This document shows positions 9,528 through 18,308 of a stretch of DNA of 20,279 nt, one piece after another. Positions within the stretch are counted from its first letter, which is position 1. Each line of letters starts with the position of its first letter. Below the pieces are notes generated by a model, which saw nothing but the letters and a program-made list of their open reading frames with translations, made no database searches and was not told where the DNA came from. The stretch comes from Apostichopus californicus (Eukaryota; Echinodermata; Holothuroidea; Aspidochirotida; Stichopodidae): assembly GCA_020650975.1 (NCBI GenBank), contig JAIPMN010005896.1, positions 1-20,279 of the forward strand. The letters are read 5' to 3'. Position numbers and translations under genes: made by a program.

Positions 9528-12500
9528 GTAAGTATACTGAGCCAGACACACCCAAAAAAATGCATGTTAAGTTAGGAGGAGCTGGTCCTAAAACCTATTA
9601 CACCATCATCACAGTAGTAGGTTTACATAGCTTCAAATAAGTTGCTGCAACAGAAAAACACATAGATGGGAAAATCGTAGTCATAAAACCGCAAATACAT
9701 TTGTAGGCTAGGCTAGTGTCCATACGGTTCATGCTAGTGTTTGATAGTACAGTTAACGCTGGAAGTAGCGGTTCTGCAAAAATTTCAGGTATACCTGGTA
9801 ATACCAGGTATTCGTCAGCTGGTATCTGTTTTTGCTTTTACCGATGCACCCCTTCAAAATAGGATTTATAACAAGTTTTGTTGTTGTACATATGTAATAG
9901 TCTATACTACTTATAAATACCACCATCTATTTACTTTAATTTTCGATACCTTCTGCACTGTAGGCTAATTGCTTACCAGTCGTCTCACATGATTCCCATT
10001 TAACTAGTAAATGCCTGGTTTCCTATTCTGGATCAATCATTTTGTGTTTTGAAAGAAAAAAAACCAGTTAACGCTGCAAAAATGAAAGCATTTTATCGAA
10101 GCTAAGCTCTTTCCGAAAATCATTCCCCTCAAATTATGAAACAAATCCCCATTCTTCTGTACGCAGGAGCCCTCTGTTTTGCTGAATTGGGCACAATGAT
10201 TCCTAAATCCGGAGGGACGTACGTCTACCTCATGGAAAGCATGGGTCCGATACCGGCGTTCCTCTTCTCTTGGACGTGTGCCCTCATTCTGATGCCTGCC
10301 AGTGTTTCGGCAATTGCGCTCAGCTTTGGTTACTACATGGCAGATCCTCTGTACCCTAACCACGACTGCGAGGACTCGTCGAGAGCGACGTATGAAGCCG
10401 CCTCCAAGCTCTTTGCCTGCCTTTGTATCTGTGAGTAATTTGTTTGATTTAATGACATTTGAAACAATCAGTTTGTTTCCAGCCTGATCATGTTTTTTCC
10501 CCTTTTGTTTTTAGACTAAACTCTGTAATTTTTTAACAAATTCTGACTCGTGAAATTGTATTAGCATCGTGGATGCAGTATTGCTGGCATACAAAGCAAA
10601 CTGTACTTTGTCATGGTACACATTTGGCAATTTAGCTGAATGACAGCGAACTGTTAGAAGCAATGTACAGGCTGCCATATACATATATGTGGCTTGCAGC
10701 TCACAATTGTGCACTGAAATATTAAGTGTACTTCCTGAAATTGGAAACAAAGTCGAATGTACAGTGTCTGCAATTTCTAAACTGAGTCAACAGGACACTT
10801 GAACAACACAAACTGCTTGAGTTTTTTCATTGGCATTAATCAAAAACAAAAATACTAGAGTTTCAACTTTTTTTTGCTTTGTCTGCTTTTAACTTGTGTG
10901 GTACATTTAATGTGATAAATTAGGTTTGTAAACCTGTCACTGGGAAGGGTTTGGAGGGCAATGTTATCATTAATTAATTCCATTGTTTTCTTATGTGTAT
11001 GTTTTGCATGAATAAATGAAAAAGAATGCACATTTGTGGAGGTTGATAAATTGTTGTAAAAAATCATTACTGTAGCATCAAAATAGTTGTAAAAGAGTAG
11101 TCTGCAAATTTTTAGGCCCATGACGCAGGATCTCTTGTGAGGACTGTGCCGGCACAACCCACCAGACACCCCTCCCCCACCCTCCCCTCCCCCTTAGAAT
11201 TGATGCTCAGAATGCATAACAGCTAGCGTGGACTGTGGATTTGATGTACAAAATGAATAACTGAATCCAAATTCCATTGGCGAGCTACAAAAACTGGATG
11301 CATTTTCGCAACACATTGTTTGCAACCCGAGGTTGTAAAATATTGATAACAGTGGATAAGGTGCTTGTAGTCAGCCTCTGTGTACAAGTTGGTCGTTCCT
11401 ACAATTGACTGTGAAATGTAGAAAATCTATACGGTGTATGGATTTGTTCTATTTATTTCGTATATAATTCACAGTTTTAACACGTACGTTTTTTCACTGA
11501 TTTTTTTTTTTTTTATATATTTGCAGTGATTCTGACCTTCATCAATTGTGTCAGCGTGAAAGCTGCTACCATTGTTCAGAATGTCCTGACGCTAGCCAAG
11601 TTGCTGGCGCTAGCCATCATCATTGTCATCGGATTTATACGGATATTTCAAGGTATTGTCGTTGTAGATATATGATATGTCAAGTCTAATCTGTGATTAA
11701 TTCCTTCTTGTGACAGTATAGCTTCAATTTCAATAAGTCTTCAGTCCATTCACCTTAACACTCTGTTAAGATCGAGATATTACTTACAATTGATAAGAGT
11801 TTATGTGACAACAGCTTGTACTGCATGTACAAAACAAACATGATATTGAGCAAAATAAGGAGGCTAGTTAGGGCTTCTGTATATATCCTACATTCGTTAA
11901 GTAAGAGGACTTGTGTGGTCCCCCTGAAGATACTAGTGGTCAAAATGTTAAAGCTCACTTGGATTAAGTTTATGTGAAAGTACAATAACATCGGTAGTCA
12001 GGTAGGGTTTGGGGATTGCCAAGTAAATGACAAAATCAATACATTTTGAAGTTTCTAAAACCACACTAGGGATCCCAAATGTTCTTAATATTCCAAAAAT
12101 GCGGGCAGTTGTGTCGGATCCATTGTGTGGGCTTTCTCAAACAGAGAGATAGTTCTCTATTTGTTCATTTTTTTGGGTTTTATTTGCAGGCCATACCAAA
12201 TATCTCCAACCGAAACTGTCTTTTGAAGGTTCGGCACCGAATCTGTTTGCTTACGGTATTGCTTTCTACCAGTCTCTGTGGGCCTACGATGGATGGTGAG
12301 ATTTCGTTCAACAAAGTTTTAATGTTTTAATTCATTCATGTTTTTGCCCAAATTTTATGAGTCCTGAAGTTTCCGATGCGATTTTGTGTACTCAAGTATC
12401 TGATGGCTTTTCCAAGTGTGTTATCTCTCTCCTTTAAGAATCTGGAATTGTACCACCGTCACATTGTGATGAAGTTTACAAACAACAGCTTTGTGTTTTG

Positions 12501-15500
12501 TCACAATGTTGTTTATTTCCCCTGCAAGTGCATACAGGGGTTGCAGGACCGGGGAAGGGGGGGGGGAATAGGTAACTTTCTGACTCAAAAACATGATTTG
12601 TTTGTCAGTGTGACACCATACAAATGTTTCTCTCTTTTTCTTTCCAATCTTTAATTTTAAGGAACCAATTGAACTTTGTTACAGAAGAAATAAAAAACCC
12701 TTACAGGTATGTCGAAATGTTTACGATTCTTGTCACTGATAAGTCGGGAGTATGGGGAGAGGTTTTCTTTGATTTATGGTCACAAAAGTCAGCTATGAGC
12801 TAGATAGATAGAAGAGGCTGTTAGATGATGTGTTTAACTTTAATGTTGTCAAGTATTACAGACAAGATTTAGAGATATTTAGAGATATTTCAAATTGTTT
12901 ACTCTACAACGTTCAAATGAGTTCAAGCTCCCGCAAGTAAGACTAACATGATTAAGCATTGTTCAGTAGTCTGAATGAGGGGTTTCGGAGTGGAAGGGGG
13001 CAAGGTAGATGGTTGGTGGTGGGAATTTTCTGTAGCATGCAACATCCCTGAAGGGGAGAACGAAACCTCTATCCATAGGATAATCTTATCTATCCATAGA
13101 ATAATCTTATCTTTCCATGAAAAGATAATCATGAATGAATAACCCAACATTGTCTTAATATGTGTTGCTAGGCTACGTCCTAAAGAGTGGGACATCGTTC
13201 GGACATTGCTTGTGTAAGGCCCTGAAGTAGTGAAGTTTTAGCGAGTGAAAGGCTATAGCCATGTTTTAAATATCTCCATGGATTCTCTTTACAGAAATCT
13301 GCCGTATGGCATTCTGATAGGTATACCTTTGGTCACAGTAGTGTACCTTTTGACCAACATCGCATACTTCACAGTGCTTTCACCTGAGGAAATGTTGATG
13401 TCATCTGCTGTTGCAGTCGTAAGTACAACCTTTAAACCTGTATCCAATTCATTTAATGACCAATGTTATACCCACATATAGCATGAAGTGAGCTTGAAAC
13501 AACTTGATAATACTAACAAGTTACCTCCAGTCTATCACATTCAAAGATTTGTTCATGTATGACTCTTGTCACCCTTTACAGACTTTTGCTGAGAGAACTC
13601 TGGGTCCCATGGCATGGATTATGCCATTTCTAGTATGTTGTTCGACTGTGGGCGCTGTGAACGGCTGTCTCTTTACTGCTGGCAGGTCTGTATTTTATAA
13701 TCTTACCAACATGACTGGTATTAAACAACATCAAGGCTGTCTTGCCTTGCCCTGCCCTGCCCTCCTTGATCCATTATTCAAGCCCTGGTTACCAAGTCAC
13801 ATGATCCATTTTCCAGATGGATTGCCCTCCGACCTTTGATGATGTTGTGTTACTTCAAATGATTTGTATGAATGTTTGTTTTCATTTTTAAAGTAGAACT
13901 GCTGACAAATGCTTTTTGCTAGGAAAATGATTCAGTTACTATAAGGTATTGGAGCCAGAAGCAAGAGTTCCTCGTCGCTTAGCTCGGAAAACAGAATAAT
14001 AATTTTCATTTCCACCCTGTGTCTGGATATTCTTTGATCAAACTTTCAAATTTTAATTTTGTCAAGACCAAAGTAAATGAAATAATTCTCTCTTTGATCT
14101 AGTCCAAAATTGTTCTTTGCTTTTTCGTATCCATCAGGTTGCCGTTTGTTACAGCTCGTGAGGGTCACATGATGGATATACTCGCAATGGTTCATGTCAG
14201 ATATTATACACCACTTCCATCTATTGTTCTTACGGTGAGTGAACCATTGTTAAATTACATCTCAATGGGTATCATCATGAATAAACATGAGAGGCTATTT
14301 TGGGTCATGGGATTTAACATATTACTAAAACTTTTGCTCATATCGAATATTCTCTCCATTGTACTTATTTCTTTGTTGATCGGTTGATTTGATTGCTTGA
14401 TGAATTAATTTTTTTTTTTTTCATAATTTGTTGTTGTTGTATAAAAAATTGATATGTTCTTTATTTGCAATGTTTGCTTTGAAATGTTTACAATGTCTAC
14501 ATTAATAAGTAGTAAAAATATACTATGAGATATAGAAGAAATTTAATGTACAATTTATTTCCTTCCACTTTTGTAAAATGTTATTCACATTTTGAAGGTA
14601 ATCAAAGAGTCTGAGCTCATCTTTTATGTAGATGCCTCATTCTCTGCTATTGCCAGATACATAAAAATGACTTTAATTGTTCAGAAAATTTACACTTTTA
14701 CAATGAATGATAACGTATGAATTAGTCCTATAAATGGAGAAATTTAACAGTATAGTTTTGAAGCTGTAACTATACCAATGTTTGTTGTTTATTGTGTTTA
14801 TTTTTTGTTTTTCAGGGAGCAATAGCAATCCTGATGTTGCTTCCATCTGACTTCAGTGCCCTCGTCAATTACTTCAGCTTTGCCGCCTGGCTCTTCTACG
14901 GCCTTACCATACTTGCTCTTATTTTACTGCGGGTACAACAACCGAATGCTAAACGCCCAATCAAGGTAAAATTCTTGATCCAAAAATATGTCCCTTAAAT
15001 AGCCAAAAATATGATGTGGTATAAAAGGGCTGGTGAAAAACTGGTTTTTAGTCATAAGTGAAAATATCATTTGTTCAAAAGATGATTTTTTGTACTTGCT
15101 GAAAGTGTGCAAGTTCTTTAGCAAACTTATATGGAGACAACAATGTGCTCTACTTAAAGCTGCCAGAAGTTTATCTATTTTCCCAAATCGTTGAATATGA
15201 CCTTACGAATGCCTGCAATTTTCAAAACCTGTTTTCGCTTATCAAGATTCCTTCCATAACAACCAGCACCAGCATATACTAAAATACGTAAAGCCCTTCT
15301 TTTTATCTTTTTTTTTTTGTGACTGTTCTTCTTTGTTTGTTAACGAGTTAACCTACCATGCTAACAAAAATGGTATAATCTTTCCTCCATATCTTCATAC
15401 CCGCACAATGCAAGTAACAGTTAATTGGTTTTATTCTAGCTTTTCTTCTAGCCTGTTGTTAAATTTTCTCACAAGTAGCAGATGCAAAAAACTATATTAC

Positions 15501-17267
15501 CTACCATACTGGTTGGTTGGTACCGGTAACAGTGTAGACATGCGTTGTATAAAAATCAAGGATAGTGTATTAAAATAAGAACTTACAGAATGGTAAATAG
15601 AGTCTTAAATTGTAAATTTTATGTTACAATTAACAAAGGGAGAATCAGTGTCACAGAGCCGGTAAACCTTACTGAATTCCAGCCGACACATTTACTCAGT
15701 GCAGGTGATTTCCTACTTTTACTGATGAACAAGCACCCTCTGTTACATAAGGGTTCTTAACAATGAAAAGAGCAGTTGGTACATTCTACTAATGATTTCA
15801 GTTCTTATACATGTAAAACCTCTCAGCTTTCTTCTTAATGAATATATATTTTTGGTCTCCTGTGCAGGGAAATTCCCGCTGCGACCCTGTTAACCACAAA
15901 CAGGGTTGGTATGGTCAGCAAGACTTCAAGGCTTCTAGCCCTGTAGTGTCCATTATCACACTCTGAAAGACTAGCTCAAACATGCAAAAAATTGCCAAGA
16001 AGCAAAAAATAATAATAATAATAAAAATCCATTTCTGTAAGTTAACTTACATTTGATCAAACATTTGCACCTGTAGTCCATGTGTAAATGGTAATGGCCA
16101 GCAACGTCGGGCCGGCCAGAATACAATACCAAATACATGCTAACGGACATAGAAATCTTGTTTAGAGGATGAGTGTATTACGAAGGTACGACCAGAGAAA
16201 CGGTCTAAATATTCATCAACCGAATTAAAACAACCATTCTTCTGTTCCCCCCCTCCTTCTCCCATTGTTCCCCCCCCCCCATCACTTCTCTTCTCACAGC
16301 TCTCTTCCACCCATTTTTCTCCACACCTTTCTGTCTTTGTCCTTCTCTAGTTTACACCCTACCCTCTTCCCTTAATCCTCTCTTTGTCCCTCTACTGTTT
16401 ATCTCCTACCTCTCCTCTTTCCCAGTTGGTTTCTTTCTTTCTTCTCTCCATCCCTTGTCTACTAATCCCCTTACATCTATCTCTTTGTGTTCACCATGCT
16501 CATTAACCTGTCTGTATTCTGTGAGTGTTTTTGTCCCGTCTGTTACTGTTACTTGTCATGTAGCCTTTGAAGAAGATCATGCTAGGATTGAAATGCCAGG
16601 CCAACTTACTTTTACACATTCTCTTTACATTTGACAGATTCCAATTTTTATTCCCATCATTGGTCTGGTTGCCTCCATATACCTTGTCCTAGCTCCTATC
16701 ATCAATGAACCGACCCTCGAAATCTTCTATGCACTTCTCTTCATCTTGAGCGGTCTTCTCTTCTACTTCCCGTTCGTTCATTTCGGTCTGAGGATTCCTT
16801 ACATCATGCGTAAGTCCGATCAATGTTTTTTTTTGCTTTCTACTCGTTGAAGAAAATGTAGTGTGTTTAAGATTAAGTAAAACCTACTTAGAAAATTGTA
16901 ATATATTGGGTCTGGAAATAAAAGGTCCTACACACAAGATGGCTGATTAGCAAAACAAGGTTTATTTATCGATCAGCTGTTGAGAGTGCATAGTAATACA
17001 TATGCTCCTATTCAAGTATGTAACAAAAATGTTTTAAGCAGTTAAGGTATTTTTAGTTGTTAATAGTTCAGGTTTCATCTACTCATGTTATAGGCCCTAC
17101 CCACGGCATCCTTTGCCCAGTTCTGGCTAGCGTCAACATTCAGGGTTCCTTTCCTTTTCTGTTTTTTCCATTCTGCAGGTCCAACTCAAACGTTTTTACA
17201 AAAGCTCATGTTTGTGGCACCATCTGGTTATTCAGCGTCAGTGGAAAGAATTGAAGATAAAGACTAA
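9323..17267 (+). CDS. SLC7A9: b(0,+)-type amino-acid transporter light chain (SLC7A9-like), complete 11-exon gene
   Basis: This gene encodes a multipass plasma-membrane amino-acid exchanger of the SLC7 (LAT/b0,+ light chain) family. In vertebrates SLC7A9 pairs with SLC3A1 and exchanges cystine and cationic amino acids for neutral ones. I joined 11 exons by hand; all introns are GT-AG and every junction keeps frame (intron phases 1,1,1,2,2,0,2,0,0,1), giving 493 residues plus TAA. Visible motifs are GSGIF at 35-39 (TM1 unwound substrate loop), [16 protein letters not shown] at 70-85, Cys136 in the TM3-TM4 loop (likely heavy-chain disulfide), WAYDGWN at 229-235 (TM6 gate), NPYRNLP near 246-252, TAREGHM in exon 8, and [16 protein letters not shown] from 375. 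The second half ([24 protein letters not shown]) matches b(0,+)AT better than LAT1/LAT2, although exon 3 has LAT-like wording ([10 protein letters not shown]). The start ATG follows an in-frame TAA at 9308 and has A at -3 and G at +4. Assignment to SLC7A9 rather than a broader invertebrate SLC7A5-11 light chain is inference; family membership is certain. Confidence 0.95.
9528..10166 (+). other. Intron 1, containing a near-perfect palindrome
   Basis: GT-AG intron of 639 bases in phase 1. It contains two 10-base inverted arms around one A at 9791-9811 (see findings). No other coding signal is seen in it. Confidence 0.9.
9791..9811. repeat. Perfect 10-bp inverted repeat with 1-nt spacer
   Basis: Arms ATACCTGGTA (9791-9800) and TACCAGGTAT (9802-9811) are exact reverse complements separated by a single A. 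The palindrome AGGTATACCT (9787-9796) overlaps the left arm. It could be a dimeric protein-binding site or a cruciform-prone sequence; function unknown. Confidence 0.85.
10167..10430 (+). CDS. SLC7A9: SLC7A9-like coding exon 2 (residues 69-157)
   Basis: Largest exon. It follows the acceptor GTACGCAG and ends at T|GTGAGT, phase 1 on both sides. It encodes [16 protein letters not shown], then [16 protein letters not shown] (TM2-TM3) and the extracellular loop ending [16 protein letters not shown] before TM4. Cys136 aligns with the loop cysteine that links human b(0,+)AT, xCT and LAT1 to their SLC3 heavy chains, so heterodimerisation is likely conserved. The loop is a few residues longer before that cysteine than in the human proteins I remember. 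Confidence 0.95.
10431..11526 (+). other. Intron 2
   Basis: GT-AG intron of 1096 bases, phase 1. It contains a C-rich stretch at about 11164-11196 and a long T run just before the acceptor (11501-11515). I see no coding or mobile element signature in it. Confidence 0.9.
11527..11652 (+). CDS. SLC7A9: SLC7A9-like coding exon 3 (residues 157-199)
   Basis: Acceptor TTTGCAG, preceded by a T-rich tract; donor G|GTATTG (a weaker donor). It encodes [17 protein letters not shown] followed by [15 protein letters not shown], which is the TM4-TM5 region. The SVKAAT..VQ wording is shared with LAT1/LAT2 as well as b(0,+)AT. The stretch between the two helices includes a lysine typical of this family. Phase 1 to phase 1. 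Confidence 0.93.
11653..12189 (+). other. Intron 3
   Basis: GT-AG intron of 537 bases, phase 1, AT-rich with a T-rich tract before its acceptor. I see nothing notable inside. Confidence 0.9.
12190..12295 (+). CDS. SLC7A9: SLC7A9-like coding exon 4 (residues 199-234)
   Basis: Acceptor TTTGCAG, donor TG|GTGAGA; it begins in phase 1 and ends in phase 2. It encodes the extracellular loop [18 protein letters not shown] and the TM6 segment [16 protein letters not shown]. The tryptophan of SLWAYDGW (residue 229) corresponds to the aromatic gate residue over the substrate in SLC7 structures, and Asp232 to the aspartate whose loss impairs human b(0,+)AT. Confidence 0.93.
12296..12661 (+). other. Intron 4, with a G run
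   Basis: GT-AG intron of 366 bases, phase 2. It contains GGGGAA followed by ten G at 12551-12566, a likely length-variable site. Nothing else is recognised. Confidence 0.9.
12662..12706 (+). CDS. SLC7A9: SLC7A9-like coding micro-exon 5 (residues 234-249)
   Basis: Only 45 bases, phase 2 on both sides, so skipping it would keep the reading frame. It completes the tryptophan codon and adds [15 protein letters not shown], the cytosolic loop following TM6 that is nearly invariant in SLC7 light chains (NQLN..TEE..NPYRN). The acceptor is the less usual TTTTAAG; the donor is AG|GTATGT. A gene finder that ignores short exons would probably miss it. Confidence 0.93.
12707..13294 (+). other. Intron 5, with small tandem repeats
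   Basis: GT-AG intron of 588 bases, phase 2. It holds a short TAGA run near 12801, a duplicated AGAGATATTT near 12871-12890, and a 21-base tandem duplication at 13069-13110. No coding content seen. Confidence 0.9.
13069..13110. repeat. Two tandem copies of a 21-bp unit
   Basis: Units at 13069-13089 and 13090-13110 begin CTATCCATAG and differ at one base out of 21. A decayed third start (CTTTCCATGA) follows at 13111. It lies inside intron 5. Confidence 0.85.
13295..13418 (+). CDS. SLC7A9: SLC7A9-like coding exon 6 (residues 249-290)
   Basis: Acceptor TTTACAG, donor GTC|GTAAGT; ends in phase 0. It encodes [22 protein letters not shown] (TM7) and the extracellular piece [19 protein letters not shown]. 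This matches the family pattern NLP..I.IGIPLVT..Y.L.N..YFTV closely. Confidence 0.94.
13582..13685 (+). CDS. SLC7A9: SLC7A9-like coding exon 7 (residues 291-325)
   Basis: Acceptor TTTACAG, donor AG|GTCTGT. It encodes [20 protein letters not shown] then [15 protein letters not shown], covering TM8. The TAGR ending is characteristic of b(0,+)AT-type sequences (LAT1/LAT2 have TSSR here), which supports the SLC7A9-like call. Intron 6 before it is the shortest of the gene at 163 bases. Confidence 0.94.
13686..14137 (+). other. Intron 7, with a TGCCC repeat
   Basis: GT-AG intron of 452 bases with donor GTCTGT. It begins with a short imperfect TGCCC/TGCCT tandem at about 13740-13764. Nothing else is recognised. 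Confidence 0.88.
14138..14234 (+). CDS. SLC7A9: SLC7A9-like coding exon 8 (residues 325-357)
   Basis: Acceptor ATCCATCAG, donor ACG|GTGAGT. It encodes [20 protein letters not shown] followed by [12 protein letters not shown]. The AREGHM..(V/I)L motif and HV+..TP.P are family hallmarks of the cytosolic loop between TM8 and TM9. A proline (residue 327) stands where most relatives have tyrosine, phenylalanine or isoleucine, a mild oddity. A second AG 17 bases inside the exon would shift the frame and is not used. Confidence 0.92.
14235..14815 (+). other. Intron 8
   Basis: GT-AG intron of 581 bases, phase 0, very AT-rich, with a T run at 14409-14421 and a T-rich acceptor region. I see no embedded feature. 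Confidence 0.9.
14816..14965 (+). CDS. SLC7A9: SLC7A9-like coding exon 9 (residues 358-407)
   Basis: Exactly 50 codons, phase 0 on both sides. Acceptor TTTTTCAG after a long T-rich tract; donor AAG|GTAAAA. It encodes [12 protein letters not shown] (TM9), [18 protein letters not shown] (TM10, the strongest b(0,+)AT signature in the gene) and [12 protein letters not shown], the loop before TM11. A phase-0 exon of this size could be skipped without frameshift, but that would remove a whole helix. Confidence 0.95.
15884..15906. repeat. 8-bp stem-loop in intron 9
   Basis: ACCCTGTT (15884-15891) and AACAGGGT (15899-15906) are exact reverse complements around a 7-base loop. The function is unknown; it may be part of an unidentified dispersed repeat. 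Confidence 0.6.
16232..16500 (+). repeat. Long pyrimidine-rich tract in intron 9
   Basis: About 270 bases are overwhelmingly C and T on the gene strand, including C runs near 16247 and 16270. Tracts of this kind can form triplex or slipped structures and are prone to sequencing error. It ends shortly before the repeat core at 16562. Confidence 0.85.
16562..16605 (+). repeat. Putative dispersed-repeat core (GAAGAAG ... GAAA type)
   Basis: The segment reads CCTTTGAAGAAGATCATG, then CTAGGATTGAAATGCCAGG. I recall similar GAAGAAG-hairpin-GAAAcG cores repeated through many marine animal genomes, where the spacer forms a perfect stem; here that stem has decayed. Identification is from memory and unverified. 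It ends about 30 bases before the exon 10 acceptor. Confidence 0.35.
16638..16809 (+). CDS. SLC7A9: SLC7A9-like coding exon 10 (residues 408-465)
   Basis: Acceptor ACATTTGACAG, donor C|GTAAGT. It encodes [20 protein letters not shown] (TM11), the extracellular turn [10 protein letters not shown] and [19 protein letters not shown] (TM12). [10 protein letters not shown] is shared with human b(0,+)AT. The upstream intron is the longest in the gene (1672 bases), and its last section looks like a dispersed repeat that supplies part of the polypyrimidine tract. Confidence 0.94.
17179..17267 (+). CDS. SLC7A9: SLC7A9-like terminal coding exon 11 (residues 465-493 and stop)
   Basis: Acceptor TTCTGCAG; the exon starts by completing the CGT arginine codon. 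It encodes [18 protein letters not shown] and the acidic tail [11 protein letters not shown], then TAA at 17265-17267. The LQKLM..V.P pattern matches the cytosolic C-terminal helix of b(0,+)AT (LQMLMEVVPPEE), the region needed for trafficking of the human heterodimer. This match fixes the final junction. Confidence 0.9.
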
Positions 17268-18040
17268 TATTCGGACAGACAACTATGCGTTATATGAGGA
17301 GAGAGCATATTGGAATGGAAAGAGCTTTGTATATAACCTTCGAAATTCACCCCTTCCAGAATTTGACCTCTTGCCTGTTTTTCTTGCTCTTAAAATGTGT
17401 TTGGCATGACATCTTGTTTCAAGTCTTTGTAATGCAGTGCAATGAGCAGTTCAAATGCATATGTATCTGGCTGTACGTAACTTACAATGGTTGCTAAGGA
17501 AATCTCAGGATTTATCTCACGAATGATTGCCGTCGTAAGTCATCAATAAGTTGAAGATAAATTTGCAGAGGTGATATTGCCTTTGAAAAGCAGAGCATTT
17601 TCCAGAATGTTTAGGAATGCTTAAACTGATTATCTAACTGAAAATGAAAGTATAAACAAAGAAGGCGAAAACATGAGGAATTTGAGATATATGATTGCTT
17701 GCAAGATTTCACATCATAAAGCAAACTTGTAGGCCTTTCTCTTTTGGATATTAGCTTGCTAAGCACTTTATCCAAGAGTGTTGAATTGACACTCAGGCCA
17801 GAAGAACGATGTTCTTTCCAGAGAGTGCTAGTAATAGTAGGTATTTTGTGAGTGCTCAAAGAAATTACCCATGAGTTGTAATGTAAATAAGCCATAGTTA
17901 CGACGTAATCAAGACTCACTCATGCACTATACATATCTTGTAGCCTATCATACTAGATCACATAAATATACAGAGCCTAGCTTGTTTTGGATTTGTAACA
18001 CCAACTCCTGTGATAACAATGGTGCAATGAAACAAATAAA
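17268..18040 (+). other. SLC7A9: 3' untranslated region of the transporter gene (proposed extent)
   Basis: Sequence after the TAA is AT-rich and has no coding similarity that I recognise. It runs to the first AATAAA at 18035-18040; a second AATAAA at 18303-18308 could give a longer transcript. The extent is inferred only from these hexamers. A 102-codon open frame on the minus strand (17611-17919) shows no recognisable family and is treated as chance. Confidence 0.4.
18035..18040 (+). promoter_or_regulatory. Candidate polyadenylation signal AATAAA
   Basis: First AATAAA downstream of the transporter stop codon, 768 bases after it. No clear GU-rich element follows, so use is uncertain. Confidence 0.4.
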
Positions 18041-18302
18041 GAATTTCCCAATTTTAGCCAGTAACTAAATCAAATCTCCGGCTAAAATCAACTTCCCGCA
18101 TGCATTTACCTTGAACTAAACCAAAAGCAAAATTAATTGGGCACTGGCAGAAAAAATGCAAGTTTTTTTTTTTTTTTCTGGCAAATTGCAAATTCCAGTG
18201 GCATTTAACCAGTAAACAATCCTTTATTTTGTAGGCATGAAGAGAGGATTAACCCACCTCACCTCCTTCTCTTTGCCTTAACATATCAACCTGTTTTGTT
18301 TC

Positions 18303-18308
18303 AATAAA
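18303..18308 (+). promoter_or_regulatory. Alternative polyadenylation signal AATAAA
   Basis: Second AATAAA on the gene strand, preceded by a T/G-rich stretch (CTGTTTTGTTTC). It would lengthen the 3' UTR by about 270 bases if used. Confidence 0.3.

Larger units (their letters stand above)
14966..16637 (+). other. Intron 9, longest intron, repeat-containing
   Basis: GT-AG intron of 1672 bases, phase 0. It contains a hairpin at 15884-15906, an AAT microsatellite at about 16006-16024, a long pyrimidine-rich tract at 16232-16500, and a conserved-looking repeat core at 16562-16605 close to the acceptor. No coding exon was found; the jump from RPIK to IPIFIP matches the family without missing residues. 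Confidence 0.88.

Noticed and set aside
9317-9640. Unspliced 107-codon frame starting at GTG
   Set aside because: SLC7 similarity stops at the G|GTAAGT donor at 9527; the rest is intron read-through, and ATG 9323 is the proper start.
10037-10363. 108-codon minus-strand open frame
   Set aside because: It is the antisense shadow of transporter exon 2, whose + strand translation matches SLC7 precisely.
15861-15970. Possible tRNA or tRNA-derived SINE around the ACCCTGTT/AACAGGGT stem
   Set aside because: No convincing A and B box spacing or cloverleaf could be drawn; it is kept only as a small hairpin.
17611-17919. 102-codon minus-strand open frame in the 3' flank
   Set aside because: No recognisable family, no plausible start context, no splice partners, and it lies within the probable 3' UTR of the transporter.
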